NCBI GenBank assembly: GCA_963702495.1
Contig: CAVPDA010000007.1
Location: forward strand, 118,459 to 182,458
Origin: CAVPDA01 sp963702495
GTDB lineage: Bacteria > Pseudomonadota > Gammaproteobacteria > Burkholderiales > Rhodocyclaceae
Reading direction: 5' to 3'
DNA length: 64,000 bases
The notes beneath the pieces are model-generated. The model searched no databases. It was not told where the DNA came from and was given only the letters and a program-made list of their open reading frames with translations. The translations under genes were made by a program, and so were the position numbers. How positions within the stretch are numbered: the first letter of the stretch is position 1; every line of letters starts with the position of its first letter. Positions 1 to 8,953 of this stretch are shown here, piece by piece.

Positions 1-288
1 CAGCTCGTTGTACTGGGCATAGCAGGCGATGATCAGCAGGTCGCCCTGGGCAGCCTTGCGGGCCGCGGCGCCGTTGACCGAGATGATGCCGCTGCCGCGC
101 TCGGCGCGGATGGCGTAGGTCGAGAAGCGCTCGCCGTTGTTCACGTTGTAGATGTCGATCGCCTGATACTCGCGGATGTCCGCGGCGTCGAGCAGGTTCT
201 CGTCGATCGCGCACGAACCCTCGTAGTGCAGTTCGGCGTGGGTGGTGGTCACGCGGTGCAGCTTGGACTGAAGCATGGTCCGTTGCAT
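1..288 (-). CDS. panD: Aspartate 1-decarboxylase, 3' end outside window
   Basis: This enzyme makes beta-alanine from aspartate for pantothenate synthesis in the cytoplasm. The reading frame starts MQRTMLQSKLHRV, exactly the family N-terminus. It has the self-processing site YEGSC, where cleavage between Gly24 and Ser25 creates the pyruvoyl cofactor, and then the conserved IYNVNNGERFSTYAI segment. The frame runs off the left edge after about 96 residues, so the last ~25-30 residues are missing from view. It lies 99 bp downstream of panC on the same strand, so the pantothenate genes panB, panC and panD form one leftward group with a LysE-type exporter between panB and panC. The assignment is firm. 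Confidence 0.95.
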   Translation of the reverse strand, partial: MQRTMLQSKLHRVTTTHAELHYEGSCAIDENLLDAADIREYQAIDIYNVNNGERFSTYAIRAERGSGIISVNGAAARKAAQGDLLIIACYAQYNEL

Positions 289-387
289 GGTTCGCTCCTG
301 TTCACGGTACGTCGGCAAAGGGTGCGGAAACGCGGTTCCGCATCATTCGCTGCTGGCGCACCGCAGGCCTAAGCGCATCGCGGCGTC

Positions 388-1227
388 CTAAACTTCCAGG
401 TTGTCGATCAGGCGCGTGCTCCCAAGGAGTGCCGCAGCCAGCACCACCAACCCGAAATCGTGAGCGGCTGGGAATTGTAGATCAGCCTGTCGTCGCACTG
501 CAACATATTGTGTCGCCCAGGAATAGGTATTCAGTTCTAAGACCGCATCGGCCTGCAGGCGGGCGAAGTCCCGCTCTCCCGCCTGCAGGCGCCGCCGCAC
601 CTTGTCCAGGGTGCGATACAGCCGCGGCGCCTCGGCGCGCTCGGCGGCGCTGAGGTAGCCGTTGCGCGAGGACAGGGCCAGTCCGTCTTCGGCACGCCGG
701 GTTTCGCCCGCGACGATCTCGATCGGCAGCGCCAGTTCGCGCGCCATGTTGCGGATGATCATCAGCTGCTGATAGTCCTTCTTGCCGAACACCGCCGCAT
801 CGGGCTGCACGATGTTGAACAACTTGGCCACCACGGTGGCCACGCCGCGGAAGAACCCGGGACGAAACTCTCCTTCCAGGATGTCGGCCTGGGCCGGATC
901 GGGCAGCACGAAATAGCTCTGCGGCGTGGGATAAAGCTCGGCCTCGGACGGCGCGAACATGTGGTGCACGCCGGCGGCCTCCATCCTGGCGCAGTCCTCG
1001 TCGAAAGTGCGCGGATACTTGGCGAAGTCCTCCTTGGGGCCGAACTGCAGGCGGTTCACGAACACACTCGTCACCACGCGTTCGCCATGGTCCCGCGCCA
1101 GGCTCATGAGATCGGTGTGTCCCTGGTGCAGGTTGCCCATGGTGGGCACAAACGCGACGCGCTTGCCGGCACGACGCTCGGCGTCGAGGGCAGCGCGCAG
1201 ACCGGCGATGGTGGCGTGGATCTGCAT
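388..1227 (-). CDS. panC: Pantoate--beta-alanine ligase (pantothenate synthetase)
   Basis: The 279-residue protein joins pantoate and beta-alanine using ATP, the last step of pantothenate synthesis. The nucleotidyl-transferase signature PTMGNLHQGH lies near residue 28, followed by SVFVNRLQFGPKEDFAKYPR and a later KDYQQLMIIRNM segment that match the family. The length is normal. The gene begins 7 bp after the stop of the LysE-type gene, which implies co-transcription. The start ATG opens MQIHATIAGLRAAL, the expected N-terminus. Confidence 0.96.
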   Translation of the reverse strand: MQIHATIAGLRAALDAERRAGKRVAFVPTMGNLHQGHTDLMSLARDHGERVVTSVFVNRLQFGPKEDFAKYPRTFDEDCARMEAAGVHHMFAPSEAELYPTPQSYFVLPDPAQADILEGEFRPGFFRGVATVVAKLFNIVQPDAAVFGKKDYQQLMIIRNMARELALPIEIVAGETRRAEDGLALSSRNGYLSAAERAEAPRLYRTLDKVRRRLQAGERDFARLQADAVLELNTYSWATQYVAVRRQADLQFPAAHDFGLVVLAAALLGSTRLIDNLEV

Positions 1228-1234
1228 GACTGCG

Positions 1235-1882
1235 TCAGCGCGGCGCCGGTGCGTCCGCCAGCGCCAGGCGCAGGCCGAGGCCGATGAACACCAGTCCGGC
1301 GGCGCGATCGAGCCAGCGCGTGGCGGCAGGGCGGCGCCGCAGCCAGTCGCCGATGCGGCCGGCGCCCAGCGCGATGGCGCCGAACACCAGCGCCGCCGCC
1401 AGCGTGAACAGCACGCCCAGCGCCGCCGTCTGGAAACCGGGTCGGGCGCCGCCGGCGACGACGAATTGGGGCAGCAGCGCCAGGAAGAACAGCGCCACCT
1501 TGGGATTGATGGCGTTGGCGATGAGGCCGCGCCGGAAATACAGGCCGAAGCCGCCGCCGGCAGCGTCGTCCCGGTTCGCCGCCAGGCTGGTGCCGCGGCT
1601 TCTGAGCGCCTGCCAGCCGAGCCACAGCAGATAGGCGGCGCCGGCGTATTGCAGCAGCCGGAACGCCAGCGGCGAGGCGGCGATCAGGGCCGAGACGCCG
1701 AGCGCCGCCAGCAGCGTGTGGTTGAGGCAGCCGGCAGCGCAGCCCATTGCGAAGCCGAAGCTGGCGGCGCGCCCGCGCGCCAGTCCGAGGGACAGCACGG
1801 TGAGATTGTCCGGTCCCGGGGCCAGGCTCAACAGCAGCGCCGCGGGCAGAAAGGCGGCGATCTGGGCGGCGGTAAGCAGCAT
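1235..1882 (-). CDS. LysE/RhtB-family amino-acid exporter
   Basis: This is a 215-residue integral membrane protein with about six hydrophobic segments. It has the LysE/RhtB signature near the N-terminus (LSLAPGPDNLTVLSLGLARG) and the mid-protein segment ANAINPKVALFFLALLPQF. Members export small amino acids or related metabolites; the substrate cannot be told from sequence. Its position inside the panB-panC pair, with 13 bp to panB and 7 bp to panC, suggests transcription with the pantothenate genes. A role in exporting a pathway-related compound is only an inference from that position. Confidence 0.88.
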   Translation of the reverse strand: MLLTAAQIAAFLPAALLLSLAPGPDNLTVLSLGLARGRAASFGFAMGCAAGCLNHTLLAALGVSALIAASPLAFRLLQYAGAAYLLWLGWQALRSRGTSLAANRDDAAGGGFGLYFRRGLIANAINPKVALFFLALLPQFVVAGGARPGFQTAALGVLFTLAAALVFGAIALGAGRIGDWLRRRPAATRWLDRAAGLVFIGLGLRLALADAPAPR

Positions 1883-1895
1883 GACGAAATCGGGA

Positions 1896-2744
1896 TCAGT
1901 AAGCGTGTTCCGGCGCCGGGAAGGATCCTTCCTTCACTGCCGCGACATAGCGCTTGACGGCGTCGTCGATGCCCGCCGCACCGTCCATGAAATTGCGCAC
2001 GAAGCGTGCCTTGCGCCCGGGATAGACGCCGAGCATGTCGTGCAGCACCAGCACCTGGCCGTGGCATTCGGTGCCGGCGCCGATGCCGATGGTGGCCGTC
2101 GTGGTGAGGGTACCGGTGATCTCCGCCGCCAGGTAGGCCGGCACCATCTCCAGGACGAGGAGGGCGGCGCCCGCCTCCTGCAGCGCCCAGGCGTCGCTGC
2201 GCAGGCGCTGCGCGTCCTCCTCCGTCTTGCCCTGGACGCGATAGCCGCCGAGCTGGTGCACCGACTGCGGGGTGAGGCCGATGTGGGCGCAGACCGGAAC
2301 GCCGCGCTCCACCAGGAAATGCACCGTTTCCGCCATGAATGCTCCGCCTTCCAGCTTGACCATGTGCGCGCCCTCGGCCATCAGCCGCGCCGCGTTGCGC
2401 ATGGCCTGCGCCGGGCCTTCCTGGTAGGAGCCCCAGGGCATGTCGGCGACGAGGAAGGGACGCTTCGCGCCGCGCGCCACGCAGGCGGTGTGATAGGCCA
2501 TGTGTTCCATCGTCACCGGCAGCGTCGTCGCCTGGCCCTGCAGCACGTTGCCGAGGGAGTCGCCGACCAGCAGCACGTCCACGCCGCAGCGCTCGAGCAG
2601 GGCGGCGAAGCTGGCGTCATAGCAGGTGAGCACGGCGATCCTCTCGCCCGCCGTGCGCATGCGCGCAAGCTCGGTGAGGGTCACGGGCTTGGGTTGCTCC
2701 GACAGATAGGTCACGTCTGGGCTCCTGGTTGGTTGTTCTGTCAT
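1896..2744 (-). CDS. panB: 3-methyl-2-oxobutanoate hydroxymethyltransferase
   Basis: The 282-residue enzyme transfers a hydroxymethyl group from methylene-tetrahydrofolate to ketoisovalerate, the first committed step to pantoate. Family segments are clear: LTCYDASFAALLERCGVDVLLVGDSLG with metal-binding Asp residues, then DMPWGSYQEG, KLEGG, VPVCAHIGLTPQSVHQLGGY and IGIGAGTECHGQVLVLHDMLG. The length is slightly above the usual ~265 because of about 20 extra N-terminal residues (MTEQPTRSPDVTYLSEQPKP); an internal start closer to VTLTELARM is possible. It lies 38 bp downstream of the deoxynucleoside kinase. Confidence 0.96.
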   Translation of the reverse strand: MTEQPTRSPDVTYLSEQPKPVTLTELARMRTAGERIAVLTCYDASFAALLERCGVDVLLVGDSLGNVLQGQATTLPVTMEHMAYHTACVARGAKRPFLVADMPWGSYQEGPAQAMRNAARLMAEGAHMVKLEGGAFMAETVHFLVERGVPVCAHIGLTPQSVHQLGGYRVQGKTEEDAQRLRSDAWALQEAGAALLVLEMVPAYLAAEITGTLTTTATIGIGAGTECHGQVLVLHDMLGVYPGRKARFVRNFMDGAAGIDDAVKRYVAAVKEGSFPAPEHAY

Positions 2745-2782
2745 GGCACTCCTGGCGGCGAACAGCGGGCCGCCGGCTCGCC

Positions 2783-3421
2783 TTACTCGGCGTAGCCGAA
2801 AAACTCCCGGTAGCTGCGCATCGCATAGAGGCGCTGCAGCAGGAGTTCGAAGTCGGCATCCGCGTCCACCGGATTGAGCGATTCCGCATTGACGATGAAC
2901 AGCGGCGACACATCGTACTGGTGGAAGAATCGGGCGTAGCTGTCGGCGACCCGGGCGAGGTAGGCCTCGCCGATCTTGCGCTCCGCTTCGACTTTGCGCC
3001 GGCGAATACGTTCCAGCAGGGTCTCGGCCCCGGCCTGCAGATAGATGACGAGATCGGGCGTCGGCGCCTGGGGCCTGAGCCGCGTGTAGATCTGCTGGTA
3101 CAGGGCGTATTCCGGGTCGTTCAGATTGAGCGCGGCGAACAGCGGATCCTTGTCCAGCAGGAAGTCGGACACGATGCGCTTGCCGGACAGGTCCTCCTGC
3201 GACAGGGTGCGCAGTGCGTCCATGCGCTGGAACAGGAAGAAGAGCTGGGTCGGCAGCGCATAGCGCTCCATGTCCTGGTAGAAGCGGGCGAGGAAGGGAT
3301 TGTCCTCCGGCCGCTCCAGCAGCATCTCCGCCCGCAGGTGTTCGCCGAGCCGGCGCGCGAGCGAGGTCTTGCCGGCGCCGATCGGCCCTTCGACGACGAT
3401 GTAGCGTGCCTTTTCCAGCAT
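2783..3421 (-). CDS. Deoxynucleoside kinase (dAdo/dGuo kinase family)
   Basis: This 212-residue P-loop kinase has Walker A GPIGAGKTS near residue 12. Its later DRY-like and lid segments (ERIRRRKVEAERKI) are typical of the dNK/thymidine kinase 2 family, which phosphorylates deoxynucleosides for salvage. In related bacteria this gene sits between folK and panB. Here panB follows directly, but no folK is present between it and pcnB; the upstream gap is 118 bp. Substrate preference cannot be read from the sequence. Confidence 0.88.
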   Translation of the reverse strand: MLEKARYIVVEGPIGAGKTSLARRLGEHLRAEMLLERPEDNPFLARFYQDMERYALPTQLFFLFQRMDALRTLSQEDLSGKRIVSDFLLDKDPLFAALNLNDPEYALYQQIYTRLRPQAPTPDLVIYLQAGAETLLERIRRRKVEAERKIGEAYLARVADSYARFFHQYDVSPLFIVNAESLNPVDADADFELLLQRLYAMRSYREFFGYAE

Positions 3422-3539
3422 GGCTTACGAATGCTTTCCCCGCATGGACGATCCGTCGGTCGGGTTGCGAGCCTACCTGAATTCCGGGCTCAGGGGTCGG
3501 TTCGAGCGCGCCAGACGACGTGCAGTTGCGTTCCTTGCC

Positions 3540-4889
3540 TCAGGACGCCGCGGCGTCGCCCGCCGGAAGCCCGTCCGCCGCTGCGGCGGGCTTCCGGCGC
3601 CGGGTCCTGCGCCGGCGCGGTCCGGCCTTCTCGGGCGAGAGCATTGCCATGCGTCCCGCCGTGTCCTGTTCGATGAAGCGCGTCCACCACTCGCCCAGTT
3701 CCTGGGGCAGTTCGCCGCTCGCCACCCGCAGCAGCAGGAAATCATAGCCGGCGCGGAAGCGCGGCTGCTCGATCAGGCGCAGCGGGCGCTTGCCCGTGTT
3801 CTGCTCGAAGCGCGGCTGCAGCGCCCAGATGTCCTTGATGTCGCCGGCGATGCGGCGCGTGATGGCGAGCTTCTCGCCCTGGATGTCCAGCACCTGGCCC
3901 ATCGCCGCGTAGAGGCCGGGGATGTTCGGTTCCTGGCGCGCCTTGCGCATCTCCCAGTCGGCGAGTACCTCGTGCCACAGCAGCGTGCCGAACAGGAATC
4001 CGGGCGACACCGGCTTGCCGGCCTTGACCCGCTCGTCGGTGTTGGCGAGGGCGAGCATGACGAAGCGCTCGCCCATCGGCTGTTCCAGGATGACGTCGAG
4101 CAGCGGCAGCAGGCCGTGGTGCAGGCCCTCGTCGCGCAGTTGGCGGATGCATTCCACGGCGTGGCCCGACAGCAGCAGCTTGAGCATCTCGTCGAACAGC
4201 CGCGACGGCGGCACGTTCTCCAGCAGATCCGCCAGCTCGCGGATCGGCTCCCGCGCCTCGGGATCGATGGTCAGGCCGAGCTTGGAGGCGAAGCGCACGG
4301 CGCGCACCATGCGGATCGGATCCTCGCGGTAGCGCTTGCGCGGGTCGCCGATCATGCGCAGCGTCCGCTGCTTCAGGTCGGCGACGCCGTGGTGGTAGTC
4401 CACCACCGTCTCGTCGGTCGGGTTGTAGTAGAGGGCGTTGACGGTGAAGTCGCGCCGCGCCGCGTCTTCCTCCTGGTTGCCGAAGATGTTGTCGCGCAGC
4501 ACGCGGCCGTGCTCGTCGGTCTCCGCCTCCTCCACGTTGCCGGCGCGGTAGGTGGATACCTCCGTCGTCTCGCTGCCGCTCATCACATGCACGATGCGGA
4601 AGCGCCGGCCGATGATGCGCGAGCGCCGGAACAGCTCCCGCACCTCCTCCGGCGTGGCATTGGTGGCGACGTCGAAGTCCTTGGGATGGAAGCCGGCAAT
4701 GAGGTCGCGCACGGCACCGCCGACGATGAAGGCGGCAAAGCCGGCTTCCTGCAGGCGCGTGACGACGCTGCGCGCCGCGGGCGAAATCCATTCGCGCCGG
4801 ATGCCGTGCTGGGTGGCGGGAATGACCGCGGGTTCGTGGGACGGAGGCTCGCCGCGACGGAAAACTTTGCGCAGGAGCTTGCGGATCAT
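3540..4889 (-). CDS. pcnB: Poly(A) polymerase I
   Basis: The 449-residue nucleotidyltransferase adds 3' poly(A) tails to RNA and so marks it for decay. The class II palm motif GGAVRD is at about residues 57-62, and the metal-binding DFD pair is at residues 71-73 in HPKDFDVATNATPEEV. The neck segment LGLTIDPEAREPIRELADLL follows. The tail ends in an Arg-rich basic stretch (RRRRTRRRKP) typical of PcnB rather than of CCA-adding enzymes. It lies about 60 bp downstream of the HAD phosphatase gene, in the same leftward block. Confidence 0.95.
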   Translation of the reverse strand: MIRKLLRKVFRRGEPPSHEPAVIPATQHGIRREWISPAARSVVTRLQEAGFAAFIVGGAVRDLIAGFHPKDFDVATNATPEEVRELFRRSRIIGRRFRIVHVMSGSETTEVSTYRAGNVEEAETDEHGRVLRDNIFGNQEEDAARRDFTVNALYYNPTDETVVDYHHGVADLKQRTLRMIGDPRKRYREDPIRMVRAVRFASKLGLTIDPEAREPIRELADLLENVPPSRLFDEMLKLLLSGHAVECIRQLRDEGLHHGLLPLLDVILEQPMGERFVMLALANTDERVKAGKPVSPGFLFGTLLWHEVLADWEMRKARQEPNIPGLYAAMGQVLDIQGEKLAITRRIAGDIKDIWALQPRFEQNTGKRPLRLIEQPRFRAGYDFLLLRVASGELPQELGEWWTRFIEQDTAGRMAMLSPEKAGPRRRRTRRRKPAAAADGLPAGDAAAS

Positions 4890-4949
4890 GTAGTGGGTTC
4901 GCGTTTGTTGTCGCTGTGGAGTGTCCGCATTATAGACGGAATCAACGGC

Positions 4950-5615
4950 TTAGCCGCGGAGGCTGATTACGGGCCAGCCCCGGGCGCGGGCGTGGGCGTC
5001 CAGGGTCGGGTCGGGGTCCACGGCCACCGGGTCGCTCACCTTGGCCAGCAGCGGCAGATCGTTCAGCGAATCGCTGTAGAACCAGCTTTTCTCGAAACCG
5101 TCCCAGCCGCATCCCAAACCGGCCAGCCACTGTTCGACGCGGGTGATCTTGCCTTCGCGGAAGCTGGGCGTTCCGCGGACGCCGCCGGTGAACTCGCCGT
5201 CGATCGCTTCCGGCTCGGTGGCGATGAGGTGCGGTACGCCGAATTCGCGCGCGATGGGCGCCGTGATGAAGCTGTTGGTGGCGGTCACGATCGCCGTCAG
5301 CGCGGAACCGGCGAGGTGGCGTCGCACCAGGTCGCGTCCGGCCGGCAGCACGATGGGCAGGATGCGCGTGCGCATGAACTCGTCATGCCAGGCGTCGAGC
5401 TGGACGCGCGGGTGGCGCGACAGGGGTTTGAGCTGGAAGTCGAGAAAGGCATGGATGTCCAGGGTGCCGGCCTTGTACTGTTCGTAGAACTCGGCGTTGC
5501 GCGCCTCATATACCTCGCGGTCGAGCACGTCCTTGGAGATGAGGAACTGCGCCCACTCGAAGTCCGAGTCGCCGCCGAGCAGCGTGTTGTCCAGATCGAA
5601 CAGCGCCAGTTCCAT
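4950..5615 (-). CDS. HAD-superfamily phosphatase (SerB-like, HAD-IB)
   Basis: This is a 221-residue phosphohydrolase. Motif I FDLDNTLLGGDSD has the nucleophile Asp7 and acid Asp9, motif II is TATNSF, and motif III/IV is KSWFYSDSLNDLPLL with its Asp pair. The helical cap follows motif I, as in the phosphoserine-phosphatase-like HAD-IB group. Family members act on small phosphomonoesters such as histidinol phosphate; the substrate here is unknown. The gene is downstream of hda with 37 bp between, as is usual in this lineage. Confidence 0.9.
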   Translation of the reverse strand: MELALFDLDNTLLGGDSDFEWAQFLISKDVLDREVYEARNAEFYEQYKAGTLDIHAFLDFQLKPLSRHPRVQLDAWHDEFMRTRILPIVLPAGRDLVRRHLAGSALTAIVTATNSFITAPIAREFGVPHLIATEPEAIDGEFTGGVRGTPSFREGKITRVEQWLAGLGCGWDGFEKSWFYSDSLNDLPLLAKVSDPVAVDPDPTLDAHARARGWPVISLRG

Positions 5616-5652
5616 GTCTCGGATGCGGAGCGTTCGGTGGCGGGAGCGGCCG

Positions 5653-6420
5653 CTAACCCGCTGCCCCCGGGGCCGCGCCGGGGATGCTGCCCAGCGCCTG
5701 GCGCAGCAGCGGCAAGGTCACCGGCCGCTGCTGCTCCAGGGAAACACGGTCCAGCGCGTCCAGCACCGCCATCAGCGAGGGCAGGTCGCGCTCGCCGTGG
5801 CGCAGCAGGTAGTCGATGATGGCCTGCTCCACGCGCATGCCCCGGCTCGCCGCGTGGCGCGCCAGGGTCTCGGCCTTCTCCTCGTCGGTGAGCGGTTTCA
5901 CCTCGTAGATCAGCATGCCGCCGATGCGCGTGCGCACGTCCTCGCGCAGGTCGAGATCCGCCGGCGGCGCATGGCCGGCGGCGAGCAGCGCCAAACCGAT
6001 CAGGCGCGCCGTGTTGAAGGCGCGAAACAACGTGACCTGTCCGGCCGCGCCGAGCTGTTCCACGTCGTCCACGATGAGCAGGCCGCCCGGTGGCAGCGCC
6101 AGCTCCGCGCCGATCTCCGCTGCATCGGCGAAGGATACCGCCCGCCCCAATGCGTGCGCCGAATCGGCGGTGGCGCGCAGCAGGTGGCTGCGACCGCTGC
6201 CCGCCGGTCCCCAGATGTAGATCGCATCGAAGGCGCTGGGCGCCGCCAGGCAGCACAGGCGGGATACCAGTTCCGCATTGGCGCCGGCGACGAAGCCGTC
6301 GAAGGTGGGTTGGGGCAGCGGCCGGATGTCGAGGACGAGCTGCTGCATCGCCGGCTGCGGCTCAGCGCCGGAGGGCAGGCGCTCGGCGCGCGCGAACCTG
6401 GCCGCTTTGGCCCGCTTCAT
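5653..6420 (-). CDS. hda: DnaA regulatory inactivator Hda
   Basis: This DnaA-like AAA+ protein promotes hydrolysis of DnaA-bound ATP together with the sliding clamp. The clamp-binding pentapeptide region MQQLVLDIRPLPQPTFD is followed by a P-loop-like WGPAGSGRSHLL and the DDVEQL Walker B segment. Most Hda proteins begin at MQQLVLDI (position 6348 here). The upstream ATG at 6420 has a perfect AGGAGG four bases before it, whereas 6348 has no clear ribosome site, so I give the longer form (255 residues) with 24 extra N-terminal residues. The gene is divergent from purM. Confidence 0.92.
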   Translation of the reverse strand: MKRAKAARFARAERLPSGAEPQPAMQQLVLDIRPLPQPTFDGFVAGANAELVSRLCCLAAPSAFDAIYIWGPAGSGRSHLLRATADSAHALGRAVSFADAAEIGAELALPPGGLLIVDDVEQLGAAGQVTLFRAFNTARLIGLALLAAGHAPPADLDLREDVRTRIGGMLIYEVKPLTDEEKAETLARHAASRGMRVEQAIIDYLLRHGERDLPSLMAVLDALDRVSLEQQRPVTLPLLRQALGSIPGAAPGAAG

Positions 6421-6459
6421 CCTTCCTCCTGGCAGCGAGACATGGTCTCGTTCAATTCC

Positions 6460-6503
6460 GGTACACTCGCATTTTCGCGGCGCAGCAAAGCCGCAAGTGT
6501 ACC
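6460..6503. promoter_or_regulatory. Inverted repeat in the hda/purM divergent promoter region
   Basis: GGTACACTCGC at 6460-6470 is matched by GCAAGTGTACC at 6493-6503, an inverted repeat with 10 of 11 positions paired and 22 bases between the arms. It sits midway between the start codons of hda and purM, where the two promoters must lie. It could be an operator or a hairpin in either leader; no regulator is suggested by the sequence itself. Confidence 0.4.
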
Positions 6504-6542
6504 AACTTTCCCTCTGCGCCGCCGTCGCGGCGGCCGCCGCCC

Positions 6543-7604
6543 ATGACAGTCAAGAGCACTCCCGCGAATCCTCCCCTGAGTTACCGCGACGCCGGCGTGG
6601 ACATCGATGCCGGCGATGCCCTGGTCGAGCGCATCAAGCCCTACGCCCGGCGCACCCTGCGGCCCGAAGTGCTGGCCGGCATCGGCGGCTTCGGCGCGCT
6701 GTTCGAAATCGCCAAGAGCTACCGCGAGCCGGTGCTGGTGGCGGGCACCGACGGTGTCGGCACCAAGCTCAAGCTGGCCTTCGAGCTGAACCGCCACGAC
6801 ACGGTGGGCATCGACCTGGTGGCGATGAGCGTCAACGACATCCTGGTGCAGGGCGCGGAACCGCTGTTCTTCCTCGATTATTTCGCCTGCGGCAGACTCG
6901 ACGTGGACACGGCGGCGAGCGTGATCCAGGGCATCGCCCGCGGCTGCGAACTGGCGGGCTGTGCGCTGATCGGCGGAGAGACGGCGGAGATGCCCGGCAT
7001 GTATCCGGCGGGCGAGTACGACCTGGCCGGCTTCGCAGTGGGTATCGTGGAAAAATCGAAGATCATCGACGGCAAGCGCATCAGGCCCGGCGATGCGGTG
7101 CTCGGCCTCGCCTCCAGCGGCGCCCATTCCAACGGCTACTCCCTGGTGCGCAAGATCCTGGAGCGCTCGCGCCCCGATCTGGCGGCGAGCTTCGACGGCG
7201 GGCGCAGCCTCGGTGAAGTCGTCATGGCGCCCACGCGCATCTACGTCAAGCCGCTGCTGGCGCTGCTGAAGCAGCATCCGGGTGTGGTCAAGGGGCTGGC
7301 CCATATCACCGGCGGCGGCCTGCTGGAGAACGTTCCGCGCATTCTCGCCGACGACCTCTGCGCCGTGCTCGATAAATCGGCCTGGCCGCGCCCCCGGCTG
7401 TTCGACTGGCTGCAGGAGGAAGGCGGCGTGGCGGAAACCGAGATGCACCGCGTCTTCAACTGCGGCATCGGCATGGTGGCGGTGGTGGCCGCCGAGAGCG
7501 CCGACGAGGTGGCGGCCATGCTCGCCGGCGCCGGCGAGACGGTCTATCGCATCGGCGCCATCGAACGCCGCGCCGACGATCAGCCGGGCACGGTCGTGAT
7601 CTGA
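6543..7604 (+). CDS. purM: Phosphoribosylformylglycinamidine cyclo-ligase
   Basis: The 353-residue AIR synthetase catalyses ATP-dependent ring closure in de novo purine synthesis. Family motifs are intact: SYRDAGVDIDAGDALVERIKP at the N-terminus, GTDGVGTKLKLAF, VDLVAMSVND-like IDLVAMSVNDILVQGAEPLFFLDYFA, GGETAEMPGMY, and HITGGGLLENVPRI. The start at MTVKSTPANPPLSYRDAG gives the normal length; an in-frame extension upstream to 6090 is not supported. It is divergent from hda, a pairing common in Betaproteobacteria. Confidence 0.97.
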   Translation: MTVKSTPANPPLSYRDAGVDIDAGDALVERIKPYARRTLRPEVLAGIGGFGALFEIAKSYREPVLVAGTDGVGTKLKLAFELNRHDTVGIDLVAMSVNDILVQGAEPLFFLDYFACGRLDVDTAASVIQGIARGCELAGCALIGGETAEMPGMYPAGEYDLAGFAVGIVEKSKIIDGKRIRPGDAVLGLASSGAHSNGYSLVRKILERSRPDLAASFDGGRSLGEVVMAPTRIYVKPLLALLKQHPGVVKGLAHITGGGLLENVPRILADDLCAVLDKSAWPRPRLFDWLQEEGGVAETEMHRVFNCGIGMVAVVAAESADEVAAMLAGAGETVYRIGAIERRADDQPGTVVI

Positions 7605-7717
7605 GCATCCGCCCGGGCCGCGACGGGCCGCCGCAACTTTCGGCTGCGCCGCCTGTCGCAAAGGGATGGCCGCGACGGCCGGTGCCTGCTTCCCACGGGG
7701 TATTCCCAATTCACGAG

Positions 7718-8941
7718 ATGATGACAAACGCCAAGAAATCCTTCGTTATCGCTATTGCAGTGATCGGATTGGCCGGCTTGGGCGCATTTGCCTATTACGC
7801 CAATCGGCCGGCGTCCGCGCCGGCGGGCGCCCCGCCGGGCGCGGGCGGCGCCCCCGGCGGCGTGGCCGGGATGGCCCGCATGGCCGGGATGGAGGGTATG
7901 TCCGGGACGGGCGGCAAGCCGGATGCGAAGCCGGGCGCGGGCGCTGGCGGAGGCGGAGCGGCTGGCGCCGGAGCGCCGGGCGGTTTCGCCATCGGTGTCG
8001 AGGCGATCAAGGTCGAACGCACCGTGATCACCGACGACGTGACCGCGGTGGGCACTCTGGGTGCCAACGAGTCGGTGGTGCTGCGTCCCGAAATCGCCGG
8101 CCGCATCGAGAGCATCAACTTCAAGGAAGGGGCGGCGGTGGCCAAGGGCACGCTGCTGGTCGCCCTGGACGCCTCGACCCAGGCCGCCGATCTGCAGCAG
8201 GCCAGGGCCAACCTGGCCCTCGCGCGCTCCAACTACAACCGCACCGAGGATCTGTTCCGCAAGAAATTCGTCAGCGCCAGCGCGCAGGACCAGGCGGCGT
8301 CCAACCTCAAGGTGCAGGAGGCGGCGACGGCCCAGGCCCAGGCGCGCTTCAACAAGACGCGCCTCCTAGCACCCTTCGCCGGCGTCATCGGCATCCGCAA
8401 CGTCTCCGTCGGCGATTACGTGAAGGAGGGGCAGGAACTGGTCAATCTGGAGGATATTTCCTCTCTCAAGGTGGATTTCAAGCTGCCGGAGCGCTACCTC
8501 AATCGCGTGCAGAAAGGGCAGAGCGTCGAGCTTGCCTCCGACGCCAAGCCGGGCGAGTCCTTCACCGCCACCGTCGATGCCATCGATCCGCTGATCGATA
8601 CCAACGGCCGCGCCATCGCGCTGCGTGCGCGGCTGCCCAATCCCGACGGCAAGCTGCGGCCGGGCATGTTCGTGCGGGCGCGGCTGATCTTCGGCCAGCG
8701 CAACGACGTGCTGATCGTGCCGGAGGAGGCGATGGTGCCGTCGGGGTCCGACCAGTTCGTGTTCCGCGTCGTCAACGGCAAGGCGCAGCGGGTCAAGATC
8801 AAGACCGGGGTGCGGCGCAACGCTAAGGTGGAAGTGGTGGAAGGCCTCGGGCCGGAAGATCTGGTGGTGACCGCCGGCCAGCTCAAGATTCGCGACGGAT
8901 TGCCGGTGCGCGTCGTCGAACCCGGCGCCGGCAAAGGCTGA
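7718..8941 (+). CDS. RND efflux periplasmic adaptor (membrane fusion protein)
   Basis: The 407-residue protein links an inner-membrane RND pump to an outer-membrane channel. One N-terminal anchor helix (SFVIAIAVIGLAGLGAFAYY) is followed by an unusual Gly/Ala/Met/Pro-rich linker of about 55 residues with repeated GM motifs. Then come the lipoyl half-motif ESVVLRPEIAGRIESINFKEG, a coiled-coil hairpin, and the beta-barrel AGVIGIRNVSVGDYVKEGQ. It is 12 bp upstream of the pump gene. Tandem ATG codons occur at 7718 and 7721; either could be used. No outer-membrane factor gene is nearby. Confidence 0.93.
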   Translation: MMTNAKKSFVIAIAVIGLAGLGAFAYYANRPASAPAGAPPGAGGAPGGVAGMARMAGMEGMSGTGGKPDAKPGAGAGGGGAAGAGAPGGFAIGVEAIKVERTVITDDVTAVGTLGANESVVLRPEIAGRIESINFKEGAAVAKGTLLVALDASTQAADLQQARANLALARSNYNRTEDLFRKKFVSASAQDQAASNLKVQEAATAQAQARFNKTRLLAPFAGVIGIRNVSVGDYVKEGQELVNLEDISSLKVDFKLPERYLNRVQKGQSVELASDAKPGESFTATVDAIDPLIDTNGRAIALRARLPNPDGKLRPGMFVRARLIFGQRNDVLIVPEEAMVPSGSDQFVFRVVNGKAQRVKIKTGVRRNAKVEVVEGLGPEDLVVTAGQLKIRDGLPVRVVEPGAGKG

Positions 8942-8953
8942 CGGAGGTTTCTC

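Noticed and set aside
3420..5819. Long rightward open frame over pcnB and the HAD gene
   Set aside because: It is the shadow of two well-supported leftward genes and shows no family motifs.
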